Assembly: GCA_003388505.1 (NCBI GenBank)
Contig: QQVO01000060.1
Location: 62,001-126,000 of the forward strand
Length of the DNA stretch: 64,000 bases
Source: Planctomycetota bacterium
Lineage (GTDB): Bacteria; Planctomycetota; Planctomycetia; Planctomycetales; Planctomycetaceae
Direction: 5' to 3'
The translations under genes were made by a program, and so were the position numbers. The notes under the pieces were generated by a model, which was not told the origin of the DNA, ran no database searches, and saw only the letters and a list, made by a program, of their open reading frames with translations. Below, one piece after another: positions 49,021 to 58,365 of this stretch (position 1 is the stretch's first letter; the number at the start of each line of letters is the position of its first letter).

Positions 49021-49096
49021 GGGTGCCACTGGCTCTGCCAGTGAGAATCGCAATGGACGACTTCCCAGCAATGCACTGGCAGAGCCAGTGGCACCC
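49021..49096. repeat. 23-bp perfect inverted repeat
   Basis: Arms at 49021-49043 (GGGTGCCACTGGCTCTGCCA…) and 49074-49096 are perfectly complementary over 23 bases, with a 30-base spacer. Flanking TGAATTGAC (left) and GTCAATTCA (right) extend the symmetry after a three-base offset. It lies between the HD gene and the FGE lipoprotein gene. Confidence 0.75.
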
Positions 49097-49211
49097 AGCC
49101 CGTCAATTCACGATTAAAGAACCACCAGTGGAATCCCCCTTTCCTCTCACGGTCCCGTCGGCGCGCTAAAGGGCGTGACTATTGATACGGAACAGGACAG
49201 GTAGCAGTTTG

Positions 49212-50483
49212 ATGAATCGTCTGCCCCGCCATATCGCGATCCTCTGCTCGATGGGACTCTTGATCTGCTGCTGCGGTTGCAGCGGCGGGGAGGACTCGAG
49301 CGCCCCCCCCATCTCCGCCGCCCCGCCGTCGGCGCCTCCCAAAGCGGCCACGCCGATCAACATTTCACCACGCAAGTCGAACAAGGCGTCGCCGCCTCCC
49401 GGGTCCGGGAACGATTCCTCAAAGAAGACGGAAACCCGAGCCTCGGACCTCCCGGACGTTCCGCCTGAACAGATCTTCCGGGTCGGAATGGACATCCCCA
49501 ATGTCGAACTCTGGCCCCGCGACCGGTCGAACGAAGACGATGTCTTTACCGTCATCGCTCGCGAAGACGGACTCGGGTCGGAAACGGTCACATTGATTCC
49601 GCCTGAAGGCTCACGAGCAAACAACCGCAATCAGCCCGCTAAAGCGGTGGAACTTCCGAAAGGGTTCACCCCCGTGCGCGGCGCCGGACTCGCCGAGGAC
49701 GGACGGCCTTTGCGCATCGTCTGTGACAAGGACGGCGCCGAGATGGCCTATGTGCCCCCCGGCTTGTTTCTTCAGGGGGAAGACGGCGGCTCACCCGACG
49801 CCGCTCCCATGCATCCCGTCGAACTCGACGGCTACTACATCGACATCTACGAAGTCACCGTCAGCCGATACATGAAGTTTCGCAACGAGGAGTCGCCCGC
49901 GCCTGGCATGCCCGCCAATGCGAACGCACCTGCCGACCATCCGGCGCTCGGACTCGCCTGGCGCGACGCGTTCGCCTATTGCAAGTGGGCCGGCAAGCAA
50001 CTCCCCACCGAAGCGGAATGGGAAAAAGCGGCTCGCGGACCGGACAGTTTCCAGTATCCCTGGGGGAACGGACGCCCGGTCTGGCAGCGCTCGCGGACTC
50101 CCGGGCAGATCGATCCTGTCGGCTCATTCAAGGCCGACCGCAGCGTGTACGGAGTTTACGACCTCGCCGGCAACGCCCAGGAATGGTGCGCCGATTACTA
50201 CGCCGACGATGCCTACCGGCAAGCCGTGCCGAGCGACGGTTCGATCGCCGTCAACTGGGACGGACCGCGCCGCCCGTCGATTTCAGGTCATCGCGTGGTT
50301 CGCGGCAGGTCGCCCGACTGGCGGTTGTGGCATCGGGCCAGTGAATCAATGACCGGCACACCGGAGAACGTCGGCTTTCGGGGCGTATTGCGGTTCGAAC
50401 CGGCCGAGGAGCAAGACGAAGAAGCGACCGCTGAGAACGACAACGCCCCGCCTCCCGCAACGCCGCGAAGAGGACGACGTTAG
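49212..50483 (+). CDS. Lipoprotein with FGE-sulfatase (SUMF1) domain
   Basis: A 423-residue lipoprotein. The signal ends in a lipobox (LLICCCGCSGG), so Cys lipidation is likely. A disordered proline- and serine-rich linker (25-120) leads to the FGE-sulfatase fold at about 160-400: MAYVPPGLFLQGEDGG, LPTEAEWEKAARG, YPWGNG, YDLAGNAQEWCADYY and RVVRGRSPDW. This fold generates formylglycine in sulfatases, but the C-terminal cysteine pair of true FGE is not seen here (RGRSPDWRLWHRASES). A binding or structural role is thus more likely. The ATG at 49212 puts the lipobox near the N-terminus. Confidence 0.85.
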   Translation: MNRLPRHIAILCSMGLLICCCGCSGGEDSSAPPISAAPPSAPPKAATPINISPRKSNKASPPPGSGNDSSKKTETRASDLPDVPPEQIFRVGMDIPNVELWPRDRSNEDDVFTVIAREDGLGSETVTLIPPEGSRANNRNQPAKAVELPKGFTPVRGAGLAEDGRPLRIVCDKDGAEMAYVPPGLFLQGEDGGSPDAAPMHPVELDGYYIDIYEVTVSRYMKFRNEESPAPGMPANANAPADHPALGLAWRDAFAYCKWAGKQLPTEAEWEKAARGPDSFQYPWGNGRPVWQRSRTPGQIDPVGSFKADRSVYGVYDLAGNAQEWCADYYADDAYRQAVPSDGSIAVNWDGPRRPSISGHRVVRGRSPDWRLWHRASESMTGTPENVGFRGVLRFEPAEEQDEEATAENDNAPPPATPRRGRR

Positions 50484-50716
50484 GTTGCTTTCTTCCTGGA
50501 AGTTGTTGCACTTGAGTCAAGTTTCTTTCCAGGCGAGCGGCGAGGTGTAAGTCCGCCGATTCGTCCTCCGGAAAGTTCGCATGGTTCGAGGCCCTGCCTC
50601 GTTAGAGTCCTCCGAATCAACAGACGCGCAACTTGCCTCAATCTCTTCCGTGTCTCCGCGACTCGACGGTGCGGTCGCGGTGCGTCATCCGGGCTCGTCT
50701 TGTCGTTCGCCGACGC

Positions 50717-52579
50717 TCACGCTTCCACCTGCATGATCGGCTCCACCTCACCTTGAGCCGTGACCTCCCCGATCACCGTCTCGTGGAAAGTGTGCATCCC
50801 CAAGACGGTCCGCGCCGTCTCCCCGCGCGTCAGATTGTGCAGGTACAACCATTGATGGTCCCCGACCCGCAACCGGCTTGCGTAAGCATCGCAAACAGGC
50901 AGAATGCTGCCGTCTTCCGCCACCGTCACCCGCCCCCACGCCACCCCCTTCTTCCGCCGCGCCGGTGAGAAATCGACAAACAACGGACACACCACAGCGC
51001 TCCCCGAGGCTTCCTGCGTCAAAACGATTCCCTCCTCGTCGACCGCAAGACGTCCTGCCGCACGATTCACCGAGTCCTGCTCGAGTCCCAACGGAAACAG
51101 CCGCAATCGCAAACGGCCCCGATCGATCGCCCACTCGCGCGTCAAGGCGTCCGCCGTCGGTTCGCTACCGCGCACCAGCGGCAACCGCATCGAATGCTGC
51201 AACCCGCGCGCCGCGTCTCCGGTGGACTGCACAATGTCAACCAGCAACACGAAATGGTCCGTCCGCGACAGCAGCACCTGCCGCAGCAGCGTCGTCTCGT
51301 CATTCAGCTTCGTCTGCAGTTCCGCATAGTCCGCGTCCCCGTCCGAACACCAGCAGCAGCATCTCCAGTCCCTGCCGCCGGTCGCCCGCTGCCCGTCAAT
51401 GAGAGTCTCCGCCTCCCAACTCCCTTTGGCCCACGAAACGCCGAACGCGGTCAGATCAATCCGTGGCATCTCTCCGTCAAACGCCAGCACACACGAGTCC
51501 TCGCCCGGCCCCCAGTTGTTTCGCAAGCAGGCCAACTCCGACTCGTCCGACTGAGACGCCGGCAGATCCTTTCGCTTTGACCGGCCTGAACCGCCCCCGC
51601 TCCTGGTCGCCGTCCGTTCCATCCGCATCGTCCGGGACGACCCGGCCCCCCGCGCCAGCTCGTCGGAATCGTCCTTCACCGAACCGAGGAACTGCACCGC
51701 CGCGTGCCCGGTTCCCAGACCGGCGACCTCGCACGCTGTTCTCAGCATCGAGACCGGACCGCTCACCGCGCCGTTGCTCAGCGCCGTCTCACCGTTCGAC
51801 CGGCACAACGCGGCGCATCGCTCGACCGTCTTGCGGAACCTCGTCCGCCCCGCCTTGTCGATCCACTCGTCGCCGGTTGCCTTGGCGAAACCCGCCGCCC
51901 TCACGAACGGCGCCAGCCACAGCGGCAACCGCTCCAGCAAACTCGCATGAGGCGTCCCGTCCGCGTCGCAGCAGGTCTTCAGTGCCTTCCGCAAGGCTTT
52001 CGCGCCGCGCGTTGCACACCGCCGCGAGCCGCGCAGATCGGAGAACACCGCACCGCACAAGGACGGCAACTCTCCCTCCACCAGAACCTGCTGATCGTCG
52101 GTCAGCGAAACGCCCTCATCAACATACGTTCCATCCAGAATCGGACCGACCCACCCCGCCGTATCGCGCCACAACCGTCCCAACAACCCGTCCGGCAACG
52201 GCTGGCAATGCACCAGAATCGTCAGCCAACCCAGCAACTCGAACGGATCGGGCCCCGCCTCTTCATATTCAGCCAGGTGTTCCGCCACGCCGTCGGCCAG
52301 ACGCAGCAGCGACTTCCGCACCGGCTTCCGGCCGGTCTTTCCCAGCCGCAGCAACAACTCAGACATCGCATCGCTGCGCGCCGTCGACTCAAACGCCGAC
52401 TGCGACCACAGCGGCTGCCACAAGAGAGGCGTCGTCCGCGACGAAGATTTCTCCACCCGAGGCAACCCCGACTTTCGCACTCTGCGCCCCAACTCGATGT
52501 CGTCGCCCGAAGCCGCCGCGTCCACCAGCGCCCCCGCCGCAGACTTCCTCCAAACAATCTCTCTCACAGCAACCGGCAT
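50717..52579 (-). CDS. Large hypothetical protein, possibly heparinase-II-like
   Basis: A 620-residue protein without a signal peptide. The first half is helical (LRLADGVAEHLAEYEEAGPDPFELLGWLTILVH…). The second half is rich in strands (LQTKLNDETTLLRQVLLSRTDHFVLLVDIV, AVVCPLFVDFSPARRKKGVAWGRV). The helical-toroid-then-beta-sandwich order recalls heparinase II/III-type lyases, but no catalytic residues are confirmed, so this is a weak suggestion. An unusual cysteine cluster RCCCWCSDGD occurs in the middle. The ATG at 52579 has GGGAG upstream. Function unknown. Confidence 0.7.
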   Translation of the reverse strand: MPVAVREIVWRKSAAGALVDAAASGDDIELGRRVRKSGLPRVEKSSSRTTPLLWQPLWSQSAFESTARSDAMSELLLRLGKTGRKPVRKSLLRLADGVAEHLAEYEEAGPDPFELLGWLTILVHCQPLPDGLLGRLWRDTAGWVGPILDGTYVDEGVSLTDDQQVLVEGELPSLCGAVFSDLRGSRRCATRGAKALRKALKTCCDADGTPHASLLERLPLWLAPFVRAAGFAKATGDEWIDKAGRTRFRKTVERCAALCRSNGETALSNGAVSGPVSMLRTACEVAGLGTGHAAVQFLGSVKDDSDELARGAGSSRTMRMERTATRSGGGSGRSKRKDLPASQSDESELACLRNNWGPGEDSCVLAFDGEMPRIDLTAFGVSWAKGSWEAETLIDGQRATGGRDWRCCCWCSDGDADYAELQTKLNDETTLLRQVLLSRTDHFVLLVDIVQSTGDAARGLQHSMRLPLVRGSEPTADALTREWAIDRGRLRLRLFPLGLEQDSVNRAAGRLAVDEEGIVLTQEASGSAVVCPLFVDFSPARRKKGVAWGRVTVAEDGSILPVCDAYASRLRVGDHQWLYLHNLTRGETARTVLGMHTFHETVIGEVTAQGEVEPIMQVEA

Positions 52580-52937
52580 CAATGCCCGCTCCCTGTCGGT
52601 GACTTGTGGTCCGTCAATTGCGAGTTCGCAGGTTGAGCGGTTCGTACGAAAGCACGAATCCCGCAGGGTTTCGTGCGAATTCGCAATCCAGCCAACTCGT
52701 AAACACAGCCCTGCCAGGGCACTTGTTCACGACTCGCACCCGCGATATTCAACGATCGTCACAGCCTACCCGATCAACAACCGTTTGCAATTCACACCCC
52801 CTCAACCAACAGCCAACAGCCAATGGCCAATGGCCAACAGCCACGCGCCATTCCCACGCATCAGCCGCTTCTGATACAATCCCGCGAACGAACCGAACTG
52901 CTCTCAATCGTTTACAACCGCGCTCAGGAGGCTTTTC
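52580..52937. other. Intergenic with hairpin and GCCAA-type low-complexity tract
   Basis: About 358 bases between divergent genes. A hairpin GCACGAATCCC/GGGTTTCGTGC (52652-52676, one mismatch) is present. A tract around 52805-52850 repeats CCAACAG/CCAATGG units. The Shine-Dalgarno AGGAGG at 52926-52931 belongs to the next gene. Confidence 0.5.
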
Positions 52938-54341
52938 ATGCGCCACAATCGCAGAGACTTCATCAAGACGGCCGCCGCCGCCGGATTCGCCACGTTCAAC
53001 ATCAGCGGCACCAAAGCCTCAAGGCAGATCCTCGGCGCCAACGAACGCATCCACGTCGCCGTCGCCGGAGTGCACGGCCGCGGCCAGTCCCACATCGGCG
53101 GCTTCAGCGGCCTCGACGACGTCGAAGTCACCACGCTCATCGATCCCGACACCCGCCTCCACCGCGAAGGTTACACGTGCATCGCGGACGTCCGCGACGC
53201 GCTCGAAGACAAGAACATCGACGTCATCTCGGTCGCCACGCCCAACCACTGGCATTCCCTCATCACCGTCTGGGCCTGCCAGGCGGGGAAAGACGTCTAC
53301 GTCGAAAAACCCCTCAGCCACAACGTCTCGGAAGGCCGTCGCTGCGTCGAAGCCGCCCGCTACTACGACCGCATGGTCCAGCACGGCACCCAGAATCGCA
53401 GCAGCACCGGCAAGGCCCGCGAAATCGCCGCCGTCCAGTCGGGCGATTACGGAAAGCTCCTCGTCTCCAAAGGCTACTGCTGCAAACCGCGTTGGAGCAT
53501 CGGCCACAAGCCAACCAAACCCGCTCCCGGCGAACTCGACTTCAACATCTGGCTCGGCCCCGCGCCCGAGCAGCCCTACCACGAAAACCTCGTCCACTAC
53601 AACTGGCACTGGTTCTGGGACTTCGGCAACGGCGACACCGGCAACCAGGGCGTCCACGAAATGGACATCGCCCGCTGGGCCATCAAGGACGCCACCCTCC
53701 CCACCAGGGTCTGGAGCCTCGGCGGACGCTTCGGCTACGAAGACCAGGGCGAGACGCCCAATACCCAACTCACCGTCTACGAATACGGCGACGCGATCCT
53801 GCTCTTCGAGACCCGCGGACTCGTCGGCAAGCACGATGGCTTCGACCGCAAGGTCGCCAACGAATACTACACCACCGAGGGCATGATCACCGGCGGCAAG
53901 TTCTATCCTGCCGATGGCGGCGAACCGGAGTCCGTCCAGGCCCCCGAAGACATCAGCGTCACTCCCGGAGGCCCCTTCGGCAGTTTCATCGCCGCCGTCC
54001 GCAGCCGCGAGATGACCGACCTCAACGCCGACGTGGAAGAAGGCCACTACTCCAGCGCCCTCTGCCACCTCGCCAACATCTCCTACCGTCTGGGCGAAAC
54101 CGTTCCGTTCGACAAAAAGAAGATGGCCCTCGGCGACAACAAGCAGGTCGTCGAATCGCTCGAAACAATCCACGCCAACCTCAAAGCGGTCGGCGTGAAG
54201 TTCGACGATACGCAGTACATCCTCGGCCGCGAACTCACGATGAACCCCGAGACCGAAACCTTCGTCGACGACCCGCAGGCCAATCAACTGCTCACCCGCG
54301 AATACCGCGAAGAGTTCGCCGTCCCCGCCAAGATCGGCTGA
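52938..54341 (+). CDS. Tat-exported Gfo/Idh/MocA-family oxidoreductase
   Basis: A 467-residue oxidoreductase with twin-arginine leader NRRDFIKTAAAAGF (residues 4-17). The Rossmann fold starts at HVAVAGVHGRGQSHI (39-53), with the family EKP motif at 123-125 (DVYVEKPLSHN) and NHWHSLI in front. The C-terminal domain has NWHWFWDFGNGDTGNQGVHEMDIARWA, typical of planctomycete MocA proteins. Such enzymes oxidise or epimerise sugars and polyols with NAD(P), and export by Tat implies the cofactor is loaded first. A perfect AGGAGG lies six bases before the ATG. Confidence 0.95.
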   Translation: MRHNRRDFIKTAAAAGFATFNISGTKASRQILGANERIHVAVAGVHGRGQSHIGGFSGLDDVEVTTLIDPDTRLHREGYTCIADVRDALEDKNIDVISVATPNHWHSLITVWACQAGKDVYVEKPLSHNVSEGRRCVEAARYYDRMVQHGTQNRSSTGKAREIAAVQSGDYGKLLVSKGYCCKPRWSIGHKPTKPAPGELDFNIWLGPAPEQPYHENLVHYNWHWFWDFGNGDTGNQGVHEMDIARWAIKDATLPTRVWSLGGRFGYEDQGETPNTQLTVYEYGDAILLFETRGLVGKHDGFDRKVANEYYTTEGMITGGKFYPADGGEPESVQAPEDISVTPGGPFGSFIAAVRSREMTDLNADVEEGHYSSALCHLANISYRLGETVPFDKKKMALGDNKQVVESLETIHANLKAVGVKFDDTQYILGRELTMNPETETFVDDPQANQLLTREYREEFAVPAKIG

Positions 54342-54361
54342 TTGTCACCCGGAGCCCAAAG

Positions 54362-54383
54362 CCCGCCGGCTGCGACCGGCGGG
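54362..54383. terminator. CTGCGA-loop hairpin between convergent genes
   Basis: Stem CCCGCCGG/CCGGCGGG with loop CTGCGA, identical to 10378-10399. It lies 20 bases after the MocA gene's stop and 25 bases before the convergent hemW stop, so a bidirectional terminator is likely. Confidence 0.55.
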
Positions 54384-54408
54384 TCACGCCGCAGAAGGCC
54401 AGCATTCC

Positions 54409-55545
54409 TCACAGAAACTCCACCGCCACCGTATCCGCCATCAACCGCCCCTCCCGGGTCAGCCGGATGCGGTCTCCCTCCGTATCGATCAACCCGGCGT
54501 CCACCTGCCTCCGGATCGTCTCACCGGCGAGGACTTCGAGATCGACACCGAAGCTCTCGCGAAATCGCTTTCGCCCGATTCCGCGCGTCCGCCTGAGCCC
54601 CAACCAGATCGCTTCCCGCGCCCGCCCTTCGATCGAAAGCTCTTCACTTTCTCCGACGGCTGAATCTCCCGCTTCCATCCGCTTCAGCCAGGTCGTCACG
54701 CTCCGATGGTTCGTCCGCCGCACGCCCTCCACGTACGAGGCCGCTCCGGGGCCGAATCCGTAGTAACCGAGGCCCGCCCAATAGACCTCGTTGTGCCGGC
54801 ACTCCCGCCCGGCGCGAGCGAAGTTCGACAGTTCGTACTGCCGCAAACCATGCTCCGGCAGCAGGTCCATCGCCAGCTCATACATCGACCGTTCCAGCGC
54901 ATCGTCCGCGCTCAGCAACTCTCCCCGCTCGCGCCGCGCCCAGAAAGCCGTCCCTTTCTCGAACGTCAGCCCATACGTCGAGATGTGATCGGGTCCAAAG
55001 TCGATCGCCCGCTGTAACGTCTCACGCCAGTTCTCCAGAGTCTGTCCGGGAACCGCAAAGATCAGATCGAGCGAGATGTTCTCGATGCCGCCCCGCAGAC
55101 GCTCAATCGCCCGCTCAATATCAGCTTCTCGATGATCGCGCTCCAGCACCTCCAGCAGGGGCGCAGAGAATGACTGCACTCCCAGGCTCACCCGATTCAC
55201 CCCGTACCGGTGCAGCGCCTCCACTTTCTCTTCCGTAAGCCCGGCAGGATTCGCCTCCACGCTGAACTCGCCACCCGACGTCAGGATCAGCCACTCCCGC
55301 ATCAGTTCCAGCAACCGCTCCAGTTCATCGGCCGCAAGTTGAGTCGGCGTCCCCCCGCCCACAAACAACGTCTCCACTTCCCGCGGCTGCCCCAGCGTCC
55401 GTAGCTCCTGCTCCAGCGCCGCAAGATACCGCCCTGCGAGGTGATCCTTCCCCGCCACCAGAGTAAAATCGCAGTACCCGCACCGATGCGCGCAGAACGG
55501 CACATGAACATAAGCCGCCCGGGGCGTCGACAAAGGAGTCACCAT
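54409..55545 (-). CDS. hemW: HemW, heme chaperone (CPDH-like radical SAM protein)
   Basis: A 378-residue radical SAM protein. The cluster motif CxxxCxxC is at Cys18, 22, 25 (FCAHRCGYCDF). LFVGGGTPTQL, EANPAGLT, RVSLGVQSF and LDLIFAVPGQT follow, then the HemN_C domain (IEGRAREAIWLGLRRTRGI). The spacing and lack of the extra N-terminal part indicate HemW rather than coproporphyrinogen dehydrogenase HemN; HemW inserts heme into proteins. It is convergent with the MocA gene. Confidence 0.95.
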   Translation of the reverse strand: MVTPLSTPRAAYVHVPFCAHRCGYCDFTLVAGKDHLAGRYLAALEQELRTLGQPREVETLFVGGGTPTQLAADELERLLELMREWLILTSGGEFSVEANPAGLTEEKVEALHRYGVNRVSLGVQSFSAPLLEVLERDHREADIERAIERLRGGIENISLDLIFAVPGQTLENWRETLQRAIDFGPDHISTYGLTFEKGTAFWARRERGELLSADDALERSMYELAMDLLPEHGLRQYELSNFARAGRECRHNEVYWAGLGYYGFGPGAASYVEGVRRTNHRSVTTWLKRMEAGDSAVGESEELSIEGRAREAIWLGLRRTRGIGRKRFRESFGVDLEVLAGETIRRQVDAGLIDTEGDRIRLTREGRLMADTVAVEFL

Positions 55546-55606
55546 TCCCGCATCATACCGAGCACACCGAAACCTTCGTCCCTACACACGCACACGCACT
55601 CCCAAA

Positions 55607-55630
55607 GCCCACGGGCTGCGCCCCGTGGGC
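55607..55630. terminator. CTGCGC-loop hairpin
   Basis: Stem GCCCACGGG/CCCGTGGGC with loop CTGCGC. It lies upstream of hemW (divergent side) and before the small CWC gene. It overlaps an in-frame ATG at 55625, which supports the later start at 55655 for that gene. Confidence 0.5.
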
Positions 55631-55654
55631 CTACCCCTCCCCGATCAATATCCC

Positions 55655-55864
55655 ATGCCCGACCCGCCGTCCCCAACCCCCACACCCAACACCGCCTGCA
55701 CCGCCTGCGGCAAACCCTTCCGCTGCGGATTCCGCGCCGGAGAATCAACCTGCTGGTGCGCCGCACTCCCCCAGGTCATTCCGGTCCCGGCAGAATCCAG
55801 CAAGGAAAGCTGCCTCTGCCCCGACTGCCTCCGCAAGCAAGTAGAGCAGATGCAGCAGCAGTGA
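55655..55864 (+). CDS. Cysteine-rich CWC mini-protein
   Basis: A 69-residue protein. Cysteines at 15, 18, 24, 33, 35, 53, 55 and 58 (ACTACGKPFRCG, STCWCAALP, CLCPDCL) match the cysteine-rich CWC family (PF14375), presumed zinc-binding mini-proteins of unknown role. The start at 55655 is preferred to 55625, which lies within a hairpin. It lies downstream of the divergent hemW. Confidence 0.8.
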   Translation: MPDPPSPTPTPNTACTACGKPFRCGFRAGESTCWCAALPQVIPVPAESSKESCLCPDCLRKQVEQMQQQ

Positions 55865-56223
55865 CGAGCAGGGCCAGCTCGGATCATCAGTACGCAGTGC
55901 CCGGCGCGGGCTTCGTCCGCAACCCAACCGCAGGTAAATTGGAAATGAGCGGCGAAGCCGCGCCAGCATTTAGCCGTGAGCGCAAGCTCATGGATCACAG
56001 ACGCCCCATTTGACGGCGGAGCCGCGAACGCGGCGGCAGCAATTCGGAACGTTGATTCAACCTGACTTCTCCCGACCGGACCAGTCCCTCGGCAGTCAGG
56101 CTTTCGTCACGCATCCCAATGCAATTCCCCCGTGTGAACAAACCGCGTTCGTGGATTGTCGATTCAGAATCGAGGGCTGATGCGCAAGTCCAGCCAACCC
56201 GAAAACAAAGCGCTCACAGGCCG
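55865..56223. other. Intergenic, no gene seen
   Basis: About 359 bases between the convergent CWC and BatA/VWA genes. Short GCGGAGCCGCG-like palindromes occur near 56016, but no gene or clear terminator is supported. Confidence 0.4.
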
Positions 56224-58365
56224 TTACTCAGCAGCCACCGGCCGCCGCATCGACAACCGGCCACTCAACAGCGTCTCCGCCACCAGCACCAGCACCGCCG
56301 CCAAAATCAACCACCGCCACAGCTTCTGCTGCCGCTCCAGTTCCCGGTTCTGCAACTGTCGCTCCCGTTCCACCGCACCGGCATCACTCGCCTCAGCGTC
56401 CTCGCGCGCCAGTTTCACCCCAGCCGCTTCCAGCAATTCGTCTTCCAGCGGATCAGTCCTCGACTCACTCGCCGCCAGATTCACTGCAAACCGCACCTCC
56501 TCCAGCGGCGATTCGGCGGTCCCGCTGAGCACATAAATCCCCGGCTCCTCCGGCTCAGTGGCGACCCTGGCCCCCGCCGCAATCTCCACCGTCGAACCAT
56601 CCGGCGACCGCATCTCGAAAGGTGCATCCCGCACCGCCGTCAGCGCAGCGAGCGGAATCTGCTCCCCCACGCTGAACTGCGCCCGCTGCTGCATCTGGCC
56701 GCTGCCGTAGTCGAGCAGCCCGTTCATCAGCGGCACGAACTTCGACCACACCGCAAGCTGACTGTCATCGCGTCGCCACCCCGATGCAAAAAACACGACT
56801 CTCCCCGGCCCCGCGGGGATCTCAACGATCGCCGGGTCTCCATCGTCAAACTGCGCCAACACCCGCGCCCCCTCGAGTGGGGACAGGTCAACCCGCCGGT
56901 GCCTCCAGAACGGCAACTTCGTGAAGTCCGAATATCGCGGATCGGCAAACGGCGCCAGGACCGGATGGTCAAAGTCCACACCGGTCAGCATCACATAGTC
57001 GTCCACCTCCGCTTCCGTCGCCGCAACCGGCGTCACTCCGGCGAGTTCATAGAGTGCAGCACATTCATCCGGTCCCGACGGAACAAACACGATCAATCCA
57101 CCCGAGTCCAGATACTCCCGCAGCCGCACAATCTGATCACCCCGCGGCTGCTCCGCCAACAGCACCAGTTGCACCCCGTTCTCCGCCGTCGGCATCTCAG
57201 CCGACTCGAATTCCCAGTCGACCACCCGCACATCCCGCTCGGACGTATCGGGAAACAACGGTTCCACGTAGTACCGCTGCTGCTCCGGATCGTCCGGATC
57301 GTCACTGCCGAGGTAGACGATCGTCACCTCGCGCCGCCGAGTCCGCGACACATAGCAGATGTTGTCGAACTCATGATCGTCTCCCCGCAGAATCAACCGC
57401 GACGAAACCCGCCCTTCCGGCTCCTCCGGTGCGGCCACCACCCGGCTTTGCCCCGGCGGCACATAGACGTCCATTGCTTTGCTGCTGCCCGTCCCTGATT
57501 CTTCTTCCGACGCTGGTTCCGCTGCGAAATCATCCAGCCACCCCACCGTAAATGTCTCCCGCTCAGAATCCGCCGCATTCGTCACCCGTACCCGCAACTG
57601 GCTCGCCTCAGATTCACCCCCCGCCACCACCTGAATCCCGGCGTTCGTCCTCGCCGTCTCTTCTCCCACCCGAACCAGCCGCACCACCACTTCTTCCGGC
57701 CACGTATACGCCTGCAGCGCCTCGAGCCGGCTGCCCGACTGCAAATCGGACACCACCACAATCTCGCGGACCAGTTCCCGCTCTTCATCCACCGATTCAT
57801 CCATCAGGCTGTCCGCCACGGTCGACAGCGCCCGCCCCAGATCAGTCTCTCGCCATCCCGGCGCCACGTCTTCCAGCGCACTCTCAACCGCGCCCGCTCT
57901 CTGATTCGGATCAACCGCCAGCCAAGACTCTCCATCAAACCGCAATCGCGGCGACGAATCGAACGTATACACAGCGAACCGATCGCTCGGCGACGCTTCG
58001 TCCAGCACCTCCGTGAGTCGCTCCCGCGCCTCGTCCCACACCCCCTCACGCCGCATGCTCGCGCTCGTATCGATCAGCACCGCCACTTGCTTCCCGCCCG
58101 CCCCGAACAGATCGGCCGCCGCCGGTTCCCGCAGAAACGGCCGTGCAAACGCCAGCGCCAGCAGACAGATCGCCAGACCCCGCAGCAACAACAACAACCA
58201 GTGCTCAATCCGGCTGCGACGCGTCACCCGCGGCGGCGACGGCTCCAGAAACATCACCGTCGAAAATACCTGCCGCCCCCGCGGCGTCCGCCGGATCAGG
58301 TGAAACAGAATCGGCAACCCCACCGCCAGCGCACCCAGCAGATATAGCGGTGTCAGAAAACCCAT
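56224..58365 (-). CDS. BatA/VWA-domain membrane protein
   Basis: A 713-residue protein. Residues 1-80 form the BatA N-terminal region with two membrane spans (FLTPLYLLGALAVGLPILFHLIRR and HWLLLLLRGLAICLLALAFA). A von Willebrand A domain follows with MIDAS DTSAS at 99-103. Beta domains and a C-terminal span (LWRWLILAAVLVLVAETLLSG, near 685) complete it. These proteins in planctomycetes usually sit with MoxR ATPases and DUF58 proteins in a stress or envelope complex; here no partner is adjacent. The start at 58365 matches the BatA N-terminus (MGFLTPLYLL); a GTG at 58380 is possible. Confidence 0.9.
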   Translation of the reverse strand: MGFLTPLYLLGALAVGLPILFHLIRRTPRGRQVFSTVMFLEPSPPRVTRRSRIEHWLLLLLRGLAICLLALAFARPFLREPAAADLFGAGGKQVAVLIDTSASMRREGVWDEARERLTEVLDEASPSDRFAVYTFDSSPRLRFDGESWLAVDPNQRAGAVESALEDVAPGWRETDLGRALSTVADSLMDESVDEERELVREIVVVSDLQSGSRLEALQAYTWPEEVVVRLVRVGEETARTNAGIQVVAGGESEASQLRVRVTNAADSERETFTVGWLDDFAAEPASEEESGTGSSKAMDVYVPPGQSRVVAAPEEPEGRVSSRLILRGDDHEFDNICYVSRTRRREVTIVYLGSDDPDDPEQQRYYVEPLFPDTSERDVRVVDWEFESAEMPTAENGVQLVLLAEQPRGDQIVRLREYLDSGGLIVFVPSGPDECAALYELAGVTPVAATEAEVDDYVMLTGVDFDHPVLAPFADPRYSDFTKLPFWRHRRVDLSPLEGARVLAQFDDGDPAIVEIPAGPGRVVFFASGWRRDDSQLAVWSKFVPLMNGLLDYGSGQMQQRAQFSVGEQIPLAALTAVRDAPFEMRSPDGSTVEIAAGARVATEPEEPGIYVLSGTAESPLEEVRFAVNLAASESRTDPLEDELLEAAGVKLAREDAEASDAGAVERERQLQNRELERQQKLWRWLILAAVLVLVAETLLSGRLSMRRPVAAE

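Noticed and set aside
49212-50483. True formylglycine-generating enzyme
   Set aside because: The fold is present but the C-terminal catalytic cysteine pair is not seen, so enzyme activity is not claimed.
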